Shown: piece after piece, positions 1 through 6,804 of the stretch
Layout of the letters: every line of letters begins with the position of its first letter
Numbering within the stretch: the first letter of the stretch is position 1
Source of the DNA: an uncultured archaeon
GTDB taxonomy: Archaea; Nanobdellota; Nanobdellia; Woesearchaeales; CAIVOO01
DNA length: 19,997 nucleotides
Assembly (NCBI GenBank): GCA_903907555.1
Contig: CAIVOO010000118.1
Location: forward strand, 1-19,997
Reading direction: 5' to 3'
Translations under genes and position numbers: made by a program
Notes under the pieces: generated by a model
Databases searched by the model: none
Told to the model about the DNA's origin: nothing
Seen by the model: only the letters and a program-made list of their open reading frames with translations

Positions 1-832
1 AAGTTAATGAGATTAGCTCTAACGCATCAAAAATATGTTCTTTTTCAACTTCGGAAAGTTTGCGATATTTATTATAATTTTTCAACAAAAATTTAGCTTT
101 CGGAAAATTTAATTTCTTTTCCCTTATCCAACACCAATAATAAATTAATGATGCAACATCATAAATTAAATGTGTATAACAAGCATCATCAAAATCTAAA
201 ATACCTGCAACATTATTTCCATTAAATTTAATGTTTGAAATATCATAATCGCAATGCACGACTCCCTTGGGAATAGAATTTGGAAATTTTAAACTTTTTA
301 ATTGTTTAAGCAAAAAATCCATTCTTTCTTTGGCAATTTTTTTAGATTTAAAACGCTTAAATTCATTTTTAGCCGTAATTATACAATATTTTTCATCATG
401 TGACTCTCTAAAATCATAATATTGCGGTTTGTATCCTTCAGAAATTTTATGTAAAATTGCCAAATATCTTACCATCTGGATTTTTTGTCTGTTATTCGGC
501 TTTTTTATGTGTTTTCCTTCAACATATTCAAATATAGCATAAGATTTACCTTTAAAATTTCCAACAAAACTTCCATGAATATTTCTTATAGGCATTGCAC
601 ATGGATATTTATGCTCATGGAAATAATGTAATATATCTACCTCAAAAAGAACATATTCCTTGGAACGATGCTCATAATATCTTAAGGCAAACTTTCCTTT
701 TGTGGTTTTCAAAAAAATATTTGTTTGAACTGCCCCTTCACTAAAGGTTTTAAACTCGACTACTTCGCCTAATTCATAATTCTGCAAGATTGCTTTAATA
801 TCCTCTTTTGAAAATTGAGTTTTCGCACCCAT
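1..832 (-). CDS. APH/choline-kinase-like phosphotransferase, C-terminus beyond the window
   Basis: This is a kinase-fold small-molecule phosphotransferase (aminoglycoside phosphotransferase / homoserine kinase type II / choline kinase superfamily). The frame is open from ATG at 832 to the window edge, about 277 residues. The N-lobe has a Lys-containing strand (KGKFALRYYEH) and a hinge-like FEYVEG. The C-lobe shows the catalytic loop HCDYDISN (Brenner-type HxDxxxxN) and a DFG-like metal-binding ILDFDDA followed by YDVA, as in family members. The substrate cannot be told from the sequence: homoserine, choline, sugar or antibiotic are all possible. A TATA-like box lies about 26 nt upstream, so the mRNA is probably leaderless. 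Codon use is clearly more A/T-rich (AAA, TTT, GAA, AAT) than in the genes to its right, which hints at transfer. The family assignment is firm; the function is open. Confidence 0.85.
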   Translation of the reverse strand, partial: MGAKTQFSKEDIKAILQNYELGEVVEFKTFSEGAVQTNIFLKTTKGKFALRYYEHRSKEYVLFEVDILHYFHEHKYPCAMPIRNIHGSFVGNFKGKSYAIFEYVEGKHIKKPNNRQKIQMVRYLAILHKISEGYKPQYYDFRESHDEKYCIITAKNEFKRFKSKKIAKERMDFLLKQLKSLKFPNSIPKGVVHCDYDISNIKFNGNNVAGILDFDDACYTHLIYDVASLIYYWCWIREKKLNFPKAKFLLKNYNKYRKLSEVEKEHIFDALELISLT

Positions 833-852
833 AACTAATAGAAACTAATAGA

Positions 853-863
853 GATTTATTAAC
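853..863 (-). promoter_or_regulatory. TATA box of the phosphotransferase gene
   Basis: An A/T-only stretch reading TTAATAAAT on the minus strand is centred about 25 nt before the ATG at 832. This is the same spacing as at the other leaderless starts in the window. A short tandem repeat (AACTAATAG twice) lies between the box and the start codon. Confidence 0.45.
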
Positions 864-918
864 TTAACGCACAACCCCACTGCGCTTTCCCCAGATAATG
901 AATTAGATTTTAGAACAT

Positions 919-2079
919 TCAGTTGATTTTTCTATCATCTCGCAGCTTCTTGCAAAGAACCACATTTTCTAAAAAGAACAGCACAAACTCATTCTTTCCA
1001 GTGATTGAATTCTCTATTTTATTTTTTAATCGCCAGTATTGCTTCTCGTCGATTTTCCCGCGCAGCTGTATGCTTCCTGCATCGTATTTACGGAGCATTT
1101 TTATGATTGTGAGATGGTCGTCTATGCAGGAATTAATGTATTCGTAAGAATTCCTAATAAAAGGGCTTTTCTCTTTCTTGTCTGATGTCAATAGTGTAAA
1201 TTTTCCTTCATAAAAAACCTCAGGGGCCTTTAACGAGCATAGCAATTGCTTCAGAAGCCCTGCCTTTGTTATTGCTGCGTCAACTTCGTAAAGAAACTTC
1301 TTTGCTCCGCTCTTGTTTACATCGCAGGAAGGCATCCTGTCAGTAATTATGTTTTCTGTTGGCAGCGTAACGACTGAAATTTCTGATGTTTTCAGGCTTC
1401 CGAGATAAACATCAAGGCGGTTTAGTGCTCCATCAACAGAAAGGTACTCTTTTTCGCAGTCGAATGGAATGCTTTTTATCTGCGGAGGAAGTTCTATGCA
1501 GATATTTTTTGTGATTTTGGAATATAACTCCATAAGTTTCTTTATGTTTGGCTGAATCGTCTCTATGGTTCGCTCTGTTTCCGCTGGCAGCCGCTCTGGA
1601 TCGCAGAATACCACATCAACATCTAATTTTTCAATGATTTTCTTGTCTAAAATATCTCCATGAATGAATTCTATGTTTTTTATTCCCAAAATATCAGCAT
1701 TCTTCTTTGCATAAGCTATTTTTTTCTCGTCCAATTCGATTGCATACACTTTCTTGCATTTCTTTGCGAACGCGAAAGACTGTAATCCGACAGAACAGCC
1801 TAAATCAGCTATTGCGTTGCACTTTAGCCTCTTAGCCCGGTAGTCTGCGACAATTTCTGGTGTTGCAAACCTCAAATCTGATGTAGTGTAAAATAGTTTC
1901 TCAGAGATTTTATTGTTCTTTATTCGAGCTTTTGCTATGTCGATAAGCTCATCAATCATCTCAAGCTTCATCTTCTTCTTGATTAAGTCAGCAGAGATTC
2001 CATTCTTGATTAGGTTGATTAGCTGCTCTAGTACAGTTTCCAGTTCATCCATCGAATAGATGTCAAATATTGTTTTCAT
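919..2079 (-). CDS. class I SAM-dependent methyltransferase with C-terminal THUMP-like domain
   Basis: The 386-residue product has a helical N-terminal part (about 1-80), a Rossmann methyltransferase core with motif I IADLGCSVG (residues 90-98), an acidic residue after beta-2 (AIELD, 113-117) and a motif-IV-like CDPERLP (159-165). The C-terminal segment (about 290-386), with SIQLRGKIDEKQYW, resembles the THUMP-like domain found after this methyltransferase core in bacterial and archaeal proteins. RNA is the likely substrate, but the position modified is unknown. It is the last gene of a three-gene operon. Its ATG lies 17 nt inside the end of the TrmG10-like gene, so translation is probably coupled. 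The domain assignment is good; RNA methylation is inferred from the family and the neighbours. Confidence 0.8.
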   Translation of the reverse strand: MKTIFDIYSMDELETVLEQLINLIKNGISADLIKKKMKLEMIDELIDIAKARIKNNKISEKLFYTTSDLRFATPEIVADYRAKRLKCNAIADLGCSVGLQSFAFAKKCKKVYAIELDEKKIAYAKKNADILGIKNIEFIHGDILDKKIIEKLDVDVVFCDPERLPAETERTIETIQPNIKKLMELYSKITKNICIELPPQIKSIPFDCEKEYLSVDGALNRLDVYLGSLKTSEISVVTLPTENIITDRMPSCDVNKSGAKKFLYEVDAAITKAGLLKQLLCSLKAPEVFYEGKFTLLTSDKKEKSPFIRNSYEYINSCIDDHLTIIKMLRKYDAGSIQLRGKIDEKQYWRLKNKIENSITGKNEFVLFFLENVVLCKKLRDDRKIN

Positions 2080-3034
2080 TCTTTACTACCACAATTTTCT
2101 TCGTCAAGCTCTTATGAAGATATATCTCGAATTCATACTCAATAACTAACGGCTTTTTTATTAATCTTTTGTAATTGAATTTGTTCGGGAATGTGACAAT
2201 TGCTCTCTTCACGAGTATCTGCGACAGCTTCTTGACAAATTCTGCGTAGAACTTTTCCAGAGGCATTGTAAGAGTGGAATTCATGCCGAAAGGCAAGTCT
2301 GCTATGATATAATCATATTTCTGCCTGATTTTCAAAGCGTCGCCTTCTATTAGCTTGCAGTTTTTGTTTTTATAATAATCTAAATTCTTTCTTGCTTTAT
2401 TCAACACGTATTCTGAGATGTCATAACCAATGGTTTTAATTCCCATCAGCCCTGCCTCGACAAGCATTCCCCCAGAGCCGCAGCAGGGGTCCAGCAAAGT
2501 TTCGCCTTTATTTACGCCTAAAATATTGATTAATGATTTCGCAAGCCTAGGATTCAGCGAAGTCGGCATCAGCTCTGGCTTAAGATGAGCTTTTCTTTCG
2601 AAGAAAGATTTGTCAATCTCTGCTTTCAGCAGGCAGCAGTAAATCTTTTTTCCAAGCAATAATTCAATCTTTGTTTCAGCATTTGTCAGATTTACTTTAG
2701 GATTCTTCAAGCCTCGCCAGATATAGCCTGCGAGCTTGGCTTCAGAGTAATTATGCGGTTTATTAAGTGAATGTATTCTCAGCGAGAAGTCTTTTTTGCA
2801 GATTTTGCTCCAGTCGTATTTTTCTAAATTGTTTTTCAAGCTCTTTTCTGTAGTTTCGAATAGAAGCTCATATATTCTATACGTCTGCGCCAGCCTTTTT
2901 TCTAAATTCTTTATTGATTTTATATCAATTATCAGCAAATTATTGTCAATTCTGTACTTTTTAACATTCGTTAATGCCAGAACTTCAGCTATTGACAATT
3001 TCAGATTCTCTTTCGAAAGTAAAAAGGCATACAT
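2063..3034 (-). CDS. TrmG10/Trm11-family tRNA (guanine-N2)-methyltransferase
   Basis: The 323-residue protein probably makes m2G/m2,2G in tRNA, position 10 by analogy with archaeal TrmG10. The N-terminal region (about 1-140) looks like the pre-THUMP/THUMP RNA-binding module. It is followed by the family signature FFERKAHLKPELMP (144-157) with SLNPRLAKSLIN, then motif I LLDPCCGSGGM (180-190), and then the amino-methyltransferase motif IV as DLPFG (246-250). Most archaeal TrmG10 proteins carry DPPYG there; the Leu/Phe form is a variant that also occurs in related Trm11/THUMPD-type enzymes, so Trm14 (position 6) is an alternative. The ATG overlaps the TGA of the upstream ASCH gene by one base, and the downstream methyltransferase overlaps its 3' end. 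Confidence 0.85.
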   Translation of the reverse strand: MYAFLLSKENLKLSIAEVLALTNVKKYRIDNNLLIIDIKSIKNLEKRLAQTYRIYELLFETTEKSLKNNLEKYDWSKICKKDFSLRIHSLNKPHNYSEAKLAGYIWRGLKNPKVNLTNAETKIELLLGKKIYCCLLKAEIDKSFFERKAHLKPELMPTSLNPRLAKSLINILGVNKGETLLDPCCGSGGMLVEAGLMGIKTIGYDISEYVLNKARKNLDYYKNKNCKLIEGDALKIRQKYDYIIADLPFGMNSTLTMPLEKFYAEFVKKLSQILVKRAIVTFPNKFNYKRLIKKPLVIEYEFEIYLHKSLTKKIVVVKNENNI

Positions 3035-3474
3035 CAGCTCACCTTTATCTTATTGATATTGTCGACAGAAATCCAAGCACAGGCATTGCCAAATCCTGTC
3101 TTGTCAATCTCGAAAGGAGTTATCTTTTGGGGATTCTTGAGAAACATTAAAATGCAATATCTTTTGTCTTTATTTGACTCAAATGCCTCATCCAGTGTAG
3201 AACGAAAGCATATTTTCCCAGCTCCGCCATATTCATTAATCATCTCTCTTAATTTGGTATGAGAAAAATCATGAAACTGCAATACCTTCTCAACCTCTGC
3301 TGTTACTGTGACAGGCATCCCAGCATCCTTGAAAAAGATTTTATCTCCTGCATTGATTCTATTCCATGGGGAAATTCTTGATTTATACCATCTTGACTCT
3401 ATCTTCTTCTCGCCGGACAGGATTTTATCTATAAGTTTCCATGACTTCTTCATTATAGCGAGATGGTGTGTCAT
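3034..3474 (-). CDS. ASCH-domain protein
   Basis: The 146-residue protein is a PUA-like ASCH domain: the GEKKIESRWYK segment matches the family's GxKxxExR signature, and the SPWNRINAGDKIFFKD segment forms the next strands. ASCH domains are thought to bind RNA or modified nucleosides, and some act as nucleoside amidohydrolases. I chose the ATG at 3474 (protein starting MTHHLAIMKKSW) rather than a TTG at 3489, because a TATA box centred near 3502 puts the transcription start at about 3474 and homologues begin close to this motif. It is first in an operon with two methyltransferase genes, which suggests a role in RNA modification or in recognising a modified base. The role is inferred, not shown. 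Confidence 0.8.
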   Translation of the reverse strand: MTHHLAIMKKSWKLIDKILSGEKKIESRWYKSRISPWNRINAGDKIFFKDAGMPVTVTAEVEKVLQFHDFSHTKLREMINEYGGAGKICFRSTLDEAFESNKDKRYCILMFLKNPQKITPFEIDKTGFGNACAWISVDNINKIKVS

Positions 3475-3496
3475 GATAAAACAGTTCAATTAGCTC

Positions 3497-3507
3497 ATTA
3501 TAAATCT
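3497..3507 (-). promoter_or_regulatory. TATA box of the ASCH-trmG10-methyltransferase operon
   Basis: The minus strand reads GATTTATAATG, centred about 28 nt before ATG 3474. There is no room for a leader or a Shine-Dalgarno site, so the transcript is predicted to be leaderless. Confidence 0.55.
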
Positions 3508-3572
3508 TGCTGTACTAGGAAAAAGTAAACATATAATGGCTTATTTTGCTTATTTATTTACAATATTGAAAA

Positions 3573-3583
3573 GGTTTTTAAAT
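3573..3583 (+). promoter_or_regulatory. TATA box of the winged-helix/membrane operon
   Basis: GTTTTTAAATA is centred about 26 nt before ATG 3605. The intergenic region 3475-3604 holds two divergent promoters and nothing else I can see. Confidence 0.6.
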
Positions 3584-3604
3584 AGCGGAATTCTTTAGCC
3601 TGAT

Positions 3605-3934
3605 ATGGCAAAAAGAGGGCGACCAGTCAAGTCGCAGATAAGGCAGAATATCGTCGAGATTCTTTATTATTTGGGAGAGGGCTACGGCTATGACATTTAC
3701 AGGCATTACAAGGAATTATACCCTGCCTGCACGCAGAAATCAATCTATTATCATCTGAAGAAAGGGCTCTCGACAGGCGAGTTCATAATCAAGACTGTGA
3801 AGAAGGAGAAAGGCGATTTCTCATGGGGCTCTGAGGTCGAAAAGACTTATTATGCATTAGGCCCTGATGCAAAACCGATAATGGACGAGAGAGTCCAGTT
3901 CCATATTGAGAAGAAAAAGAAGCCTGAGGAGTGA
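3605..3934 (+). CDS. PadR-like winged-helix DNA-binding protein
   Basis: This 109-residue basic protein is probably a transcriptional regulator. An AT-hook-like KRGRP sits at residues 3-7. A winged-helix core follows, with GYGYDIYRHYKELYP at about 31-45, a recognition-helix region TQKSIYYHLKKG at about 48-59, and wing strands ending in EKTYYALGP. The layout (GY-x-IY, S-x-YYHL, YxLGP) is that of PadR-type domains. The fold is a confident call, but the ligand and targets are unknown. The stop codon overlaps the ATG of the next gene by one base (TGATG), so it is translationally coupled to a membrane protein. Membrane-coupled regulator pairs of this kind often sense envelope or small-molecule stress, but that is inference. 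Confidence 0.75.
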   Translation: MAKRGRPVKSQIRQNIVEILYYLGEGYGYDIYRHYKELYPACTQKSIYYHLKKGLSTGEFIIKTVKKEKGDFSWGSEVEKTYYALGPDAKPIMDERVQFHIEKKKKPEE

Positions 3935-4551
3935 TGTCGCTCGAAATCTCAAAGCAGACAAAGGTTTTAAGGATTCTTCTGATATCGATTTTTCTTGGAT
4001 TATTTGTCGGAGCAATAATCTTTTACTATTCCGAAGACCTGCTGCTAAGCACAGGAGGTTTTCTTGCGTCATTATTTTACTTCATAGCAATAATGTGGTG
4101 GCTTACTGCAACAAAAAACATACATTTTCCTGTAACCATCAGCAAAAAAGAGATTAAAGATGTTTATTTCGAATCAAACTATAAATCAGTGCAGCTCAAA
4201 TCAGTCAGGGTTATGTTCATAGCGGCTGTTTTATTTCTAATGTTTGCAGTTGTTTACTACACTTACCAGCAGCAGTCAGAGATGACTGTAGGGCTGCTAA
4301 TCCTGACTGTGTTTATAATCTATTATTTCACCAACAAAAAAATAGAGTATTATGTTACAAAGCAGGGCATAATATTCAACTACGGGCAGTTCATAGTTTT
4401 GCTTAAGTGGAATGAGATAAAAGGAATAAAGGTTCATGATTCAGAAGCAGAGCTTCTTCTTGAAAACAAGAAGGTAAAGAGAAAGCTCATTGTCAATGAT
4501 ATTCTAGGATTTGAATGGGCTGTTAAGAAGCTAGGGCATAAAATAATATAA
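3934..4551 (+). CDS. integral membrane protein with C-terminal PH-like cytosolic domain
   Basis: The 205-residue protein has two membrane helices near the N-terminus (about 12-33 and 40-58), a short polar segment, two more helices (about 88-107 and 114-130), and a C-terminal soluble part of about 70 residues. The soluble part reads like a bacterial-PH-type beta domain (YYVTKQGIIFNYGQ, LLKWNEIKGIKV). I take ATG 3934, which overlaps the upstream stop codon; a GTG three bases earlier is the alternative. A GAGG just before the start can serve as ribosome binding site. It forms an operon with the upstream winged-helix gene. I do not recognise a specific family or function. Confidence 0.7.
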   Translation: MSLEISKQTKVLRILLISIFLGLFVGAIIFYYSEDLLLSTGGFLASLFYFIAIMWWLTATKNIHFPVTISKKEIKDVYFESNYKSVQLKSVRVMFIAAVLFLMFAVVYYTYQQQSEMTVGLLILTVFIIYYFTNKKIEYYVTKQGIIFNYGQFIVLLKWNEIKGIKVHDSEAELLLENKKVKRKLIVNDILGFEWAVKKLGHKII

Positions 4552-4563
4552 AAATAAAAAAAT
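4552..4563. terminator. A/T-rich bidirectional terminator between convergent genes
   Basis: A 12-bp gap made only of A and T separates two convergent stop codons. It gives an oligo-T run to transcripts from the right (TTTTTTTATTTTT on the minus strand), the usual archaeal termination signal; the plus-strand T content is weaker. Confidence 0.45.
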
Positions 4564-4935
4564 TTATTTGAATGTTGCTATAACGTCCTTATTGAATCCC
4601 AGCAAATATATCACTACAATGCTGATGATTGTTCCAAAAGGGAATCCTAGCAAGCCAATCACTGAAAAGACTATTGTCACGATTCTTGCCCAATTCTTGA
4701 ATTTCCACAATCCCAAGGAAACGAAGAATCCGACCACTGAAAATATTACGCTCACGATGAACATAATAATTCCCAAAACTCCCATAACTGCTGCGCCTGC
4801 TAATCCGCCGATAATCCCCCCAAATGCTGAGATGCCTAACAAACCAAACAGGCTCATCAACAACCCAAGAACACTTCCGACAAATCCAAGTACAGCCAAA
4901 ACCTTGACTACCAACTCTGCTGTTTTCCTATCCAT
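4564..4935 (-). CDS. small multi-pass membrane protein
   Basis: The 123-residue, very hydrophobic protein has probable membrane helices at about 8-28, 33-57, 58-78 and 92-112. A Gly-rich stretch (ISAFGGIIGGLAGAA) and a conserved-looking GLWKFKNWAR loop before the last helix recall small DUF2127-like archaeal membrane proteins. There is no catalytic motif and the function is unknown. The start is set by a strong Shine-Dalgarno sequence (GGAGGTG) six bases before the ATG. This makes it one of only two first-in-operon genes here with a leader; the other encodes the S-layer protein, which suggests high expression. Confidence 0.7.
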   Translation of the reverse strand: MDRKTAELVVKVLAVLGFVGSVLGLLMSLFGLLGISAFGGIIGGLAGAAVMGVLGIIMFIVSVIFSVVGFFVSLGLWKFKNWARIVTIVFSVIGLLGFPFGTIISIVVIYLLGFNKDVIATFK

Positions 4936-4940
4936 AAAAA

Positions 4941-4947
4941 CACCTCC
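4941..4947 (-). promoter_or_regulatory. strong Shine-Dalgarno site inside a small hairpin
   Basis: The minus strand reads AAAAC-GGAGGT-GTTTT (4952 to 4937). The ribosome binding site GGAGGTG lies mostly in a six-base loop closed by five base pairs. The same CGGAGGTGTTTT block precedes the S-layer gene. Confidence 0.6.
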
Positions 4948-4971
4948 GTTTTGAGAATATTACAAGAGATA

Positions 4972-4986
4972 GGTTTATAAATATAT
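4972..4986. promoter_or_regulatory. shared TATA region of two divergent genes
   Basis: GGTTTATAAATATAT is near-symmetrical and can be read as a TATA box on both strands. Its centre is about 25 nt before ATG 5004 (leaderless, plus). On the minus strand it predicts a start near 4953, giving a leader of about 18 nt with the Shine-Dalgarno hairpin. Confidence 0.5.
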
Positions 4987-5003
4987 GCCAGAGGATTATC
5001 GTG

Positions 5004-5738
5004 ATGGAACACACAGACGACTTCAATGATTTCAATCCGCAGGTTTACCTTGATGATTACTATTCTGAAATGAGCGAGCCTAACGCTTTCCTGCTTGATT
5101 TCTATCACAAAGTTTATTCAGAAGTTGAAAATGGAAGCCTTCTTGAGATTGGCGGAGGGCCTACAATCTACCAGCTGATAAGCGCAAGCGCGAAAGTCAA
5201 CAAGATTGTTTTCTCAGAATTCCTTGAAGCGAACAGGAATGAAATCCTGAAATTCCAGAACAAGGATGCAGATGCATTTGACTGGGATATATTCTTCAAA
5301 TATGTTTTGAAATTAGAGAACAAGGAAGACAATCCGATAAACGTGTATGAGATTAAGCAAAGACTTAGGGAAAAAATAGCAGATGTTGTTAAATGTGATT
5401 TGACAAAGGGAAGGCCTGTCAGCACAGATGATAAATTTGACATTATTTCCATAAATTTCTGCCCAGAATCAATAACAGACAATGAGAAAGTGTTCATTGA
5501 CCATTTGAGGAAGTCGTTCAATTACCTGAAATCTGGAGGATTGCTTGTGTTCACAGCGTTGAGAAACGCAACATCATACTCATTAGGTGATATTTCCTTT
5601 CCAGCATTCCCTGTGAATGAGGATTACCTGAAGAAGCTGCTGAAGAAAGAGGGCTTCAAGGACATAAAAGCAGATGTTATCCTGTTCGAAGACGAGACTA
5701 TGGACGGCAATGTAGCGATAAGCGCGAGAAAAGCATAA
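5004..5738 (+). CDS. NNMT/PNMT/TEMT-family SAM-dependent methyltransferase
   Basis: The 244-residue protein resembles the small-molecule N/S-methyltransferase family of nicotinamide, phenylethanolamine and thioether methyltransferases over its whole length. Family marks are FNPQVYLDDYY (residues 10-20, the N-terminal tyrosines that close over the substrate), motif I LLEIGGGPTIYQLISAS (46-62), AFDWD (91-95), VVKCDLTKGRPV (128-139) and LKSGGLLVFTALRNATSY (175-192). From memory of human NNMT, its catalytic Asp197 corresponds to Thr184 here and its Ser213 to Ala or Phe, so nicotinamide is unlikely to be the substrate. I take ATG 5004, 25 nt from the TATA centre; GTG 5001 is possible. It is a single-gene unit. 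Family confidence is high; the substrate is unknown. Confidence 0.88.
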   Translation: MEHTDDFNDFNPQVYLDDYYSEMSEPNAFLLDFYHKVYSEVENGSLLEIGGGPTIYQLISASAKVNKIVFSEFLEANRNEILKFQNKDADAFDWDIFFKYVLKLENKEDNPINVYEIKQRLREKIADVVKCDLTKGRPVSTDDKFDIISINFCPESITDNEKVFIDHLRKSFNYLKSGGLLVFTALRNATSYSLGDISFPAFPVNEDYLKKLLKKEGFKDIKADVILFEDETMDGNVAISARKA

Positions 5739-5750
5739 TTTTAAATATAT
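5738..5750 (+). promoter_or_regulatory. TATA box of the AAA+/vWA operon
   Basis: ATTTTAAATATAT overlaps the stop codon of the previous gene and is centred 26 nt before ATG 5770. An in-frame ATG at 5749 lies inside the box and so cannot be translated from this promoter. Confidence 0.6.
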
Positions 5751-5769
5751 GTATTCTAATAAAGGCGCC

Positions 5770-6804
5770 ATGTCAATGCAAACACATTTCAAAAACATAT
5801 TTGTTGGTAAGGACCCTTTTAACGACATTTTAGGGCAGTCTGAGGTAAAGACGCAGTTAAAGTCTGCTTTGCTTGTTAACAGGCACGTTTTAATCATTGG
5901 GCCGCCTGGGATAGGCAAGACTACGCTGGCTAAGAATGTGGCTAAGCTTCTGCCTGATATTGAGGTTAATGACTGCAATTATCACTGCTCTACAGACAAT
6001 CCTATCTGCCCAGAGTGCCTTCTCGAGCTGAAGAGCAAGGAGAAGATTAAGACTAAGAAAATGTCTGGCGTTGAGAGATTTGTCAGGATTCAGGGAAGCC
6101 CTGACTTGACTGCAGAGGATTTGATTGGTGACATCGACCCTTTGAAAGCAATGAAATACGGCCCGCTTTCTATCGAAGCGTTTACTCCTGGAAAAATCTT
6201 CAAGGCAAATAATGGCATTTTGTTTTTTGATGAGCTTAACAGATGCCCAGAGAAGCTGCAAAATGCATTACTGCAGACTTTAGCTGAAGGAATTGCAACC
6301 ATTGGAAGCTATGATGTTGACATCAAGGCAAACTTCATCTTCATCGGAACAATGAATCCTAAAGACACGAGCACTGAAAGGCTTTCAGATGTCTTATTGG
6401 ACAGGTTTGATGTAATTTACATGCATCATCCTGAAAATGCAGAGATTGAAAAATCAATCGTCAGAAGAGTAGGCATAAAACTTGTCGAATTCCCTGAAAG
6501 TGTCTTGCAGACAACTATTGAATTCATAAGAGTTCTAAGAGACAACAAGAAACTGGAAAAGATTCCAAGTGTTAGGGCTTCTATCGGATTGTATGAGAGA
6601 GCCCAGGCGAATGCCTTCCTTAGAGGGAAAAAGACTGTGGACTTCACAGATGTTGAAGATGCGATGACATCTGTATTGAGCCACAGGATAAAGCTGAAGC
6701 CAGCTGCAGAGTATGTGCAGAGCCCTTCAGAATTTATCAAGGAAGCGTTCAGCAATTTTGCCGAAGGCAAAGGCCTTGGCGAAGGGAAGGGTGGTTCACT
6801 TTGA
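5770..6804 (+). CDS. MoxR/Mg-chelatase-type AAA+ ATPase with Cys cluster
   Basis: The 344-residue ATPase remodels or activates a target complex with a vWA partner. Walker A is GPPGIGKT (44-51), Walker B is ILFFDE (150-155), sensor 1 is in FIGTMNP (190-196), and an arginine-finger region LLDRFD is at 208-213. Between the first helix and the helix-2 insert there is C-x3-C-x6-C-x2-C (Cys 69, 73, 80, 83), a likely zinc site also seen in some archaeal chelatase-like ATPases. I start at ATG 5770, not the in-frame ATG 5749, because the latter lies within the TATA box. The Gly-rich tail overlaps the start of the vWA gene by 14 nt, so the two are coupled. The client is unknown; no chlorophyll or cobalamin genes are nearby. 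Confidence 0.85.
   Translation: MSMQTHFKNIFVGKDPFNDILGQSEVKTQLKSALLVNRHVLIIGPPGIGKTTLAKNVAKLLPDIEVNDCNYHCSTDNPICPECLLELKSKEKIKTKKMSGVERFVRIQGSPDLTAEDLIGDIDPLKAMKYGPLSIEAFTPGKIFKANNGILFFDELNRCPEKLQNALLQTLAEGIATIGSYDVDIKANFIFIGTMNPKDTSTERLSDVLLDRFDVIYMHHPENAEIEKSIVRRVGIKLVEFPESVLQTTIEFIRVLRDNKKLEKIPSVRASIGLYERAQANAFLRGKKTVDFTDVEDAMTSVLSHRIKLKPAAEYVQSPSEFIKEAFSNFAEGKGLGEGKGGSL

Noticed and set aside
4568..4954. A 128-codon plus-strand frame opposite the small membrane protein
   Set aside because: The minus-strand protein has clear membrane helices and a strong Shine-Dalgarno site; the plus frame is its antisense and would run through that site.
5749..5769. In-frame ATG 5749 as start of the AAA+ ATPase
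   Set aside because: It lies within the TATA box, upstream of the predicted transcription start; ATG 5770 fits the spacing seen at other genes.
6713..6790. ATG 6713 as start of the vWA gene
   Set aside because: It would overlap the ATPase gene by 92 nt and add a basic stretch that is only the shifted reading of the ATPase C-terminus.
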